64,000 bases of DNA, from positions 6,291 to 70,290 of the forward strand of contig JBNJHA010000006.1 of assembly GCA_051748085.1 (NCBI GenBank), in the 5' to 3' direction. This DNA comes from CAYNNQ01 sp051748085. GTDB lineage: Bacteria > Desulfobacterota > Desulfovibrionia > Desulfovibrionales > Desulfonatronovibrionaceae. Position 1 is the stretch's first letter, and every line of letters starts with the position of its first letter. Shown here piece by piece: positions 60,260 to 64,000 of this stretch. The position numbers and the translations under genes were made by a program. Under the pieces are notes generated by a model that did not search any database, had not been told where the DNA came from, and saw only the letters and a list, made by a program, of their open reading frames with translations.

Positions 60260-60280
60260 ATTAATAAGAGGTAAGTAAAT

Positions 60281-60958
60281 TTATCTGGCTATCATGGCCC
60301 TGAGAGTTCCGGCACATTGTTCGCAGCTTTTGGCCATTGTATTCAGGCAGTCAACAAAGTGGATCAGCTGATAGATATCCTTGAAGTCCATTTCCGAGTT
60401 ATAGATATCCGAGATTAGTTGTTGTTTGCGTTTAAACACTTTTTCCCGCAGGTAGCGCACTTCTCTGTATTTATCCTTGCAAGCCTGGCGGTCGAGATAT
60501 TCCCCATGTACCAAATCAACAGTCATTTTCAGAGCCGGACCGAGTTGAACGGCAGCCTCACTTACTTCTTCCAAAAGACTGATAAAGGCGCGTTGATAAT
60601 CCGGAGGGACGTTTATTCTGCGCATGCCCAACCAGCGCAATGCTTCCTGGGCTTCGTCCATAACGTTGTCCTGCTGCGTGGTGTAATTCAGGAATAATGC
60701 CTTGTCCACGGCCATGAAAATTCTTTTGGGAAGATGATTTCTTATGCGCCGCTTTATTTTGTCCGCCTGGCCCTCGATTTTGTCAATTTCCTGTTTGAGT
60801 TCATCAAATTCTCTACATACGCCTGAACCCGAAACATAGCATTCCAGGGCTTCTTTTATCAATTCGAGACATTCAGAAATTTGATCGTAATGCTCAATTA
60901 ATCCCTGCAAGGGAGATTTAGGGCTCAACAATCCAAAAAAAGGTATTCTTTTGAACAT
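60281..60958 (-). CDS. DUF47 (PhoU-like) phosphate transport regulator
   Basis: A 225-residue helical protein of the DUF47 family, which partners Pit-type transporters. Blocks include IPFFGLLSPKSPLQGLIEHYDQISECLELIKEALECYVSG, then KIEGQADKIKRRIRNHLPKRIFMAVDKALFLNYTTQQDNVMDEAQE. The E-x-x-A-D and DNVMDEAQE motifs are the metal-binding helices of the PhoU fold. CGAAAGGAATC precedes the ATG. It is 19 bases downstream of the transporter gene, so the pair is one unit. Confidence 0.92.
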   Translation of the reverse strand: MFKRIPFFGLLSPKSPLQGLIEHYDQISECLELIKEALECYVSGSGVCREFDELKQEIDKIEGQADKIKRRIRNHLPKRIFMAVDKALFLNYTTQQDNVMDEAQEALRWLGMRRINVPPDYQRAFISLLEEVSEAAVQLGPALKMTVDLVHGEYLDRQACKDKYREVRYLREKVFKRKQQLISDIYNSEMDFKDIYQLIHFVDCLNTMAKSCEQCAGTLRAMIAR

Positions 60959-60977
60959 GGTAAATTGATTCCTTTCG

Positions 60978-62213
60978 TTAGAATATTAACGCTTTTAGTA
61001 TATTGAAAATTAAAATTGTGGTAAAGGCTGCAATGGGCACCGTCAGTATCCAATAGATGAATATCTTGCCCAGAATTCCAAAATCCACGGCCTTGAAACC
61101 GCGTGCTAAGCCGACTCCGACAACTCCCCCCACTACCGAGTGCGTGGAGGATACCGGCAGGCCCAGTTTGGAAGCGAATAGGATAGTAGTGGCCGCCCCG
61201 AAATCCACGGAAAATCCACGTGTATTATTCAGACGGGTGATTTTTTCGCCAACAGTAGCGATAACTTTGGACCCGAATAGAGCGATACCTGTTGATATCC
61301 CCAGCCCGCCCAGGACCAGAATAGGCATTGGTACAGAGGCCTCGCTTAAAAAAACATGCTGTTTGGCGATAACGTATACGGCGACTACCGGGCCGATGGC
61401 GTTGGCAACATCGTTTGCTCCGTGGGACAGAGCCACGTAACACGAGGTCAATATTTGCATGCGGCGGAATATCAGCTCCACATTTTCAGCTTTTTTGACT
61501 TTACCCGCCAATTTTTTGCATATTATAAGCCTTACGAGTACATAGATCAGCAGACAGATTACAAAAGTGGCTATAAGCGGAATCCACCAGGGAAGATTTA
61601 CTTCCTTGCCGATTGGTGTCTTGTATGAAAAAGACAATAAAATAAGGGCGAAAGTCAAGGCAACCCATACGGGAGCCCAACGCATGGTTTGCAAAATAAA
61701 TTCGGTTCGGTCCAGAATTAATTTTTTTATGTGCGTGAATATGAGATAGGAAAGCGTGGCCGCAAAAAATGGTGAGACTACCCAGGAGAGGACAACACCT
61801 CCCAGAACCCACCAATTGACAGTGCTTATTCCGCCGGCGGCCAATCCGAATCCGAGCATGCTGCCGACTATGGAATGTGTTGAGGAAACCGGAAGTGCGG
61901 TCAGAGTTGCGATAAATACCCAAAAACCCGCCGCGAGCAGGGAAGAAAACATGCCGATCATAATTATTTTTGGGTCCGGGATTAATTCAGGGCGAATAAT
62001 GCCTTTGCTTATTGTAGCAGTTACGTGGGAACCCAAAAATACGGCACCTACAAAACTTAGAGTTCCCGCAATGACTACTGCCTGTTTAACAGTGATTGCC
62101 TTGGCTCCGACCGCGGAAGCCATGGAATTGGCCACATCGTTTCCACCAAGATTAAAGGCCATGAAGAAGCCGACGATTATGGACAAATATAAGAATACAT
62201 CGAAAATTGTCAT
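60978..62213 (-). CDS. Inorganic phosphate transporter, PiT family
   Basis: A 411-residue transporter with about ten helices. The two inverted signature repeats are present: FNLGGNDVANSMASAVGAKAITVKQAV and ALSHGANDVANAIGPVVAVYVI, together with PVSSTHSIVGSMLGFGLAAGG and PVSSTHSVVGGVVGVGLARG. It takes up phosphate with H+ or Na+. GGGAGAAAAA precedes the ATG. No Pho box was found upstream. Confidence 0.94.
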   Translation of the reverse strand: MTIFDVFLYLSIIVGFFMAFNLGGNDVANSMASAVGAKAITVKQAVVIAGTLSFVGAVFLGSHVTATISKGIIRPELIPDPKIIMIGMFSSLLAAGFWVFIATLTALPVSSTHSIVGSMLGFGLAAGGISTVNWWVLGGVVLSWVVSPFFAATLSYLIFTHIKKLILDRTEFILQTMRWAPVWVALTFALILLSFSYKTPIGKEVNLPWWIPLIATFVICLLIYVLVRLIICKKLAGKVKKAENVELIFRRMQILTSCYVALSHGANDVANAIGPVVAVYVIAKQHVFLSEASVPMPILVLGGLGISTGIALFGSKVIATVGEKITRLNNTRGFSVDFGAATTILFASKLGLPVSSTHSVVGGVVGVGLARGFKAVDFGILGKIFIYWILTVPIAAFTTILIFNILKALIF

Positions 62214-62644
62214 TTTTTCTCCCGGAAGAAGCGTGGTCTGGGGATTTTTTGGCTGAATCTTCTTGTTTGGTTCTTATTCAAAAATTTGCAGTTTTCGGGT
62301 TGTGAAATAGTAGTTTTTTATTCAGGAATAATTTTTAAAATCCGTAATAAGATTGTAACATATCATAATGTGTTTCAAGTATCCAGTCTGTCTCGTTTCT
62401 GTAAAAAGTCAATTTTTCTGGATGGTTCAATTAGGATTATTCGAATAAAATTCGCACGCGACATCTAGGATTCGACTTTTTACGCGAGGTGCATAGTCAC
62501 CGAGGGACTAAAAATTATGCATGTCCCGGCATGCTGAATATTGCAGGATGATTTGATAAAAGCTAAATGATTTCGAGCTGATTATTAATTTTTTGTACGC
62601 AATTATGCTTATAGAGAGTTTGTCATTTTAAAAGGGGCATTAAT
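62214..62644. promoter_or_regulatory. Divergent intergenic region, phosphate transporter / CYTH
   Basis: 431 bases carrying promoters for both directions. GTAACATATCATAATGTGTT near 62356 is partly palindromic. An R3-like end (GGTGCATAGTCACC) lies near 62486. No RNA gene or further frame is supported. Confidence 0.35.
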
Positions 62645-63253
62645 TTGGGACTGGAAAAGGAAATAAAATTTTTTTGTCAAAATATTCAGGAAATGGACGA
62701 AATGATTGGCAATAACGGCGGAAAGGAGACAACTTCCTGGTATTTTGAAAAAAATATGGTTTTGGACGGGATAAGTGACCATTTACTGAGTCAGGGCAAG
62801 CTGCTTAGGCTGAGAATAACCGATTCAGGCTGTAAGTTGACTTTTAAGTCCCCGGCGGAAAATATCGCCGATCCGGGGGTAAAGGTCATGCAGGAATGGG
62901 AAGTCAAACTGGATGAGGCGGAAAACATGATCGCCATATTTTCTGAACTTGGTTATTCAACACGGCTTAGATATGAGAAGTTCAGAAAAAAATGGAGTTA
63001 TCAAAAATGTGTTGTCTGCCTGGATGTGCTTCCCTTTGGCCGGTTTATGGAAATAGAGGGACATTACGATAATATCCGTGATTGCGCCGTCGATTTAGGA
63101 CTGGATTTGGGGCAGGGATCTGACGGAACTTATTTTGATTTGTATAAACTCCAAGCAGAACGTAAAGATGTTTTTGATCCAAAAGGCCTTGAATTCAGTG
63201 TGTTGAATAAACAGGATGTGGCTCTAGAATTGGGTCTTGAAAAAGAATTATAA
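62645..63253 (+). CDS. CYTH domain (class IV adenylate cyclase-like) protein
   Basis: A 202-residue protein starting with the CYTH signature E-x-E-x-K (LEKEIKF). It continues with WYFEKNMVLDG, LRLRITDSGCKLTFKSP, RYEKFRKKWSY, VCLDVLPFGRFMEIEG. These charged strands form the tunnel of CyaB/thiamine-triphosphatase enzymes. It may hydrolyse triphosphates or make cAMP; the substrate cannot be told. The start is a TTG at 62645, supported by AAGGGG about 10 bases upstream and by the need to include E-x-E-x-K. Confidence 0.85.
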   Translation: MGLEKEIKFFCQNIQEMDEMIGNNGGKETTSWYFEKNMVLDGISDHLLSQGKLLRLRITDSGCKLTFKSPAENIADPGVKVMQEWEVKLDEAENMIAIFSELGYSTRLRYEKFRKKWSYQKCVVCLDVLPFGRFMEIEGHYDNIRDCAVDLGLDLGQGSDGTYFDLYKLQAERKDVFDPKGLEFSVLNKQDVALELGLEKEL

Positions 63254-63263
63254 GGAGATGTTG

Positions 63264-64000
63264 ATGTTTTCGGATGCTCAACTGCAAAAATATGCGCAGG
63301 TTTTGATGTGGGGAATGAAGAAGTCCAGAGGAAAGCCGTTTAAGCCGGGGAATTTTATTTTGCTTAAAACCGATTTAAGCGCTTTACCTCTGGCCCGGGT
63401 TGTGAACAGATATGTTTTAGACGCAGGCATGATGCCCGTTCTGCGCATAGCGGCTCCTGAAGGCATGGAAAAGGATTTCTTTGAACTGGCGGACAACGAA
63501 CAATTGAAGGCCAGAATTCCCGGAGACGAAGATCTGTATAATCATCTGGACGGGGCGATATCTCTTCTCGCTCCGGAGAGCCTTACACACATGCAGGATA
63601 TTGATCCGTCTAAAATAGCCGTGTGGGGGATGAACAGGAAATATTTGCGCGACATTATGAATTATCGGGAAGCACGGGGTGATTTCGGCTGGACCCTTTG
63701 TCTGTATCCTACTCCGGAATTGGCTGAGAAAGCCGGTATGAGTGTTGATGAATACACCCAGGAGGTTGTGCAGGCGGTTTATCTGAATGATCATGATCCG
63801 GCTTTTTTATGGGAAAGATTATACGAGATGTCGTCCAGAATTAAAAAATGGCTTGATAGTCTGGAAATCAATTTTTTGCATATTCACTCGGAAAATACGG
63901 ATTTGTGGATTGATCCGGGAAAAGAACGCAATTGGCTAGGTATTTCCGGACAGAATATTCCCAGTTTTGAAATTTTTATTTCTCCTGATTGGCGCGGTAC
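63264..64000 (+). CDS. M29 family aminopeptidase, 5' part (runs off window)
   Basis: A frame open from ATG 63264 to the window end, 245 codons. Of two close ATGs, this one has proper spacing from AAGGAG. The protein matches the thermophilic aminopeptidase (peptidase M29) family: QKYAQVLMWGMKKSRG at the start, GEDLY-like DEDLYNHLDGAISLLAPE, MNYREARGDFGWTLCLYPT, and near the edge GISGQNIPSFEIFISPDWRGT, the region leading to the metal-binding residues. The active site beyond is not in the window. It follows the CYTH gene by 10 bases, so they are probably co-transcribed. Confidence 0.85.
   Translation, partial: MFSDAQLQKYAQVLMWGMKKSRGKPFKPGNFILLKTDLSALPLARVVNRYVLDAGMMPVLRIAAPEGMEKDFFELADNEQLKARIPGDEDLYNHLDGAISLLAPESLTHMQDIDPSKIAVWGMNRKYLRDIMNYREARGDFGWTLCLYPTPELAEKAGMSVDEYTQEVVQAVYLNDHDPAFLWERLYEMSSRIKKWLDSLEINFLHIHSENTDLWIDPGKERNWLGISGQNIPSFEIFISPDWRG

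Noticed and set aside
1..64000. CRISPR arrays or rRNA genes
   Set aside because: No regularly spaced direct repeats and no 16S, 23S or 5S segments were seen.

Overview
The window reads as a chromosomal segment of a free-swimming, Gram-negative anaerobe of the Desulfobacterota, most like a halophilic or haloalkaliphilic member of the Desulfovibrionales. This is judged from gene content and protein style: a NIL-domain ferredoxin, several polyferredoxin-type proteins, a short corrinoid methionine synthase, a PilZ/kinase/CheZ-like set, flagellar hook genes and Sec/lipoprotein machinery. Base composition looks to be somewhat under 50% G+C by eye. There is no rRNA, CRISPR array, prophage or intact transposase gene. 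There are two tRNAs (Pro-GGG and Thr-CGU) and a tmRNA. One 100-N assembly gap falls inside fliK.

Layout. 1-4.0 kb: end of dprA, an HDOD protein, a REC-GGDEF-like protein and xerC. 4.1-6.2 kb (minus): a PilZ / histidine kinase / CheZ-like signalling operon. 6.3-13.5 kb (minus): NIL-ferredoxin, CpoB-like lipoprotein, a small membrane protein, lgt, lspA, ileS and galE. 13.8-19.1 kb (plus): rhomboid protease, Fe-S protein, MATE exporter, fxsA, an unknown gene and rarD. 19.3-22.5 kb: a polar amino-acid ABC importer. 22.9-26.8 kb: tRNA-Pro, a CoA-binding protein, a solute-binding-like protein, a GH3 hexosaminidase and an EamA exporter.

27.1-41.0 kb is the outstanding region: a locus for making and importing glycine betaine. 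On the minus strand, in transcription order, lie metF, metK, an adenosine-kinase-like pfkB gene, glycine/sarcosine methyltransferase, sarcosine/dimethylglycine methyltransferase, metH, ahcY and proX. proV and proW diverge on the plus strand across a 1.4-kb, very AT-rich gap. The methyltransferases convert glycine to betaine at a cost of three S-adenosylmethionine. AhcY and the kinase remove S-adenosylhomocysteine and adenosine. MetF, MetH and MetK regenerate S-adenosylmethionine. ProXVW would recover leaked or external betaine. The locus thus carries the pathway together with its cofactor cycle.

41.1-48.5 kb: tmRNA, then fliK-flgD-flgE, a DUF115 motility gene and flaG. 48.7-64 kb: an FMN glutamate-synthase-like protein, rnc, a BioD-like/DRTGG protein, tRNA-Thr, an Lcl_C-repeat protein, a Cache-like secreted protein, a CDF transporter with a NifX-like tail, a REC-REC-kinase diverging from a sigma54-type regulator with an altered GAFTGA loop, a DUF47/Pit phosphate pair, a CYTH protein and the start of an M29 aminopeptidase.

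Three families of small non-coding elements recur between genes and are described separately. R1 is about 190 bp, has inverted ends and an embedded 30-codon frame. R2 is about 120 bp with a perfect hairpin. R3 has variable length and ends related to GTAACTATTCA. Two R3 copies sit inside the betaine operon. All statements are from reading the sequence; no database search was run.
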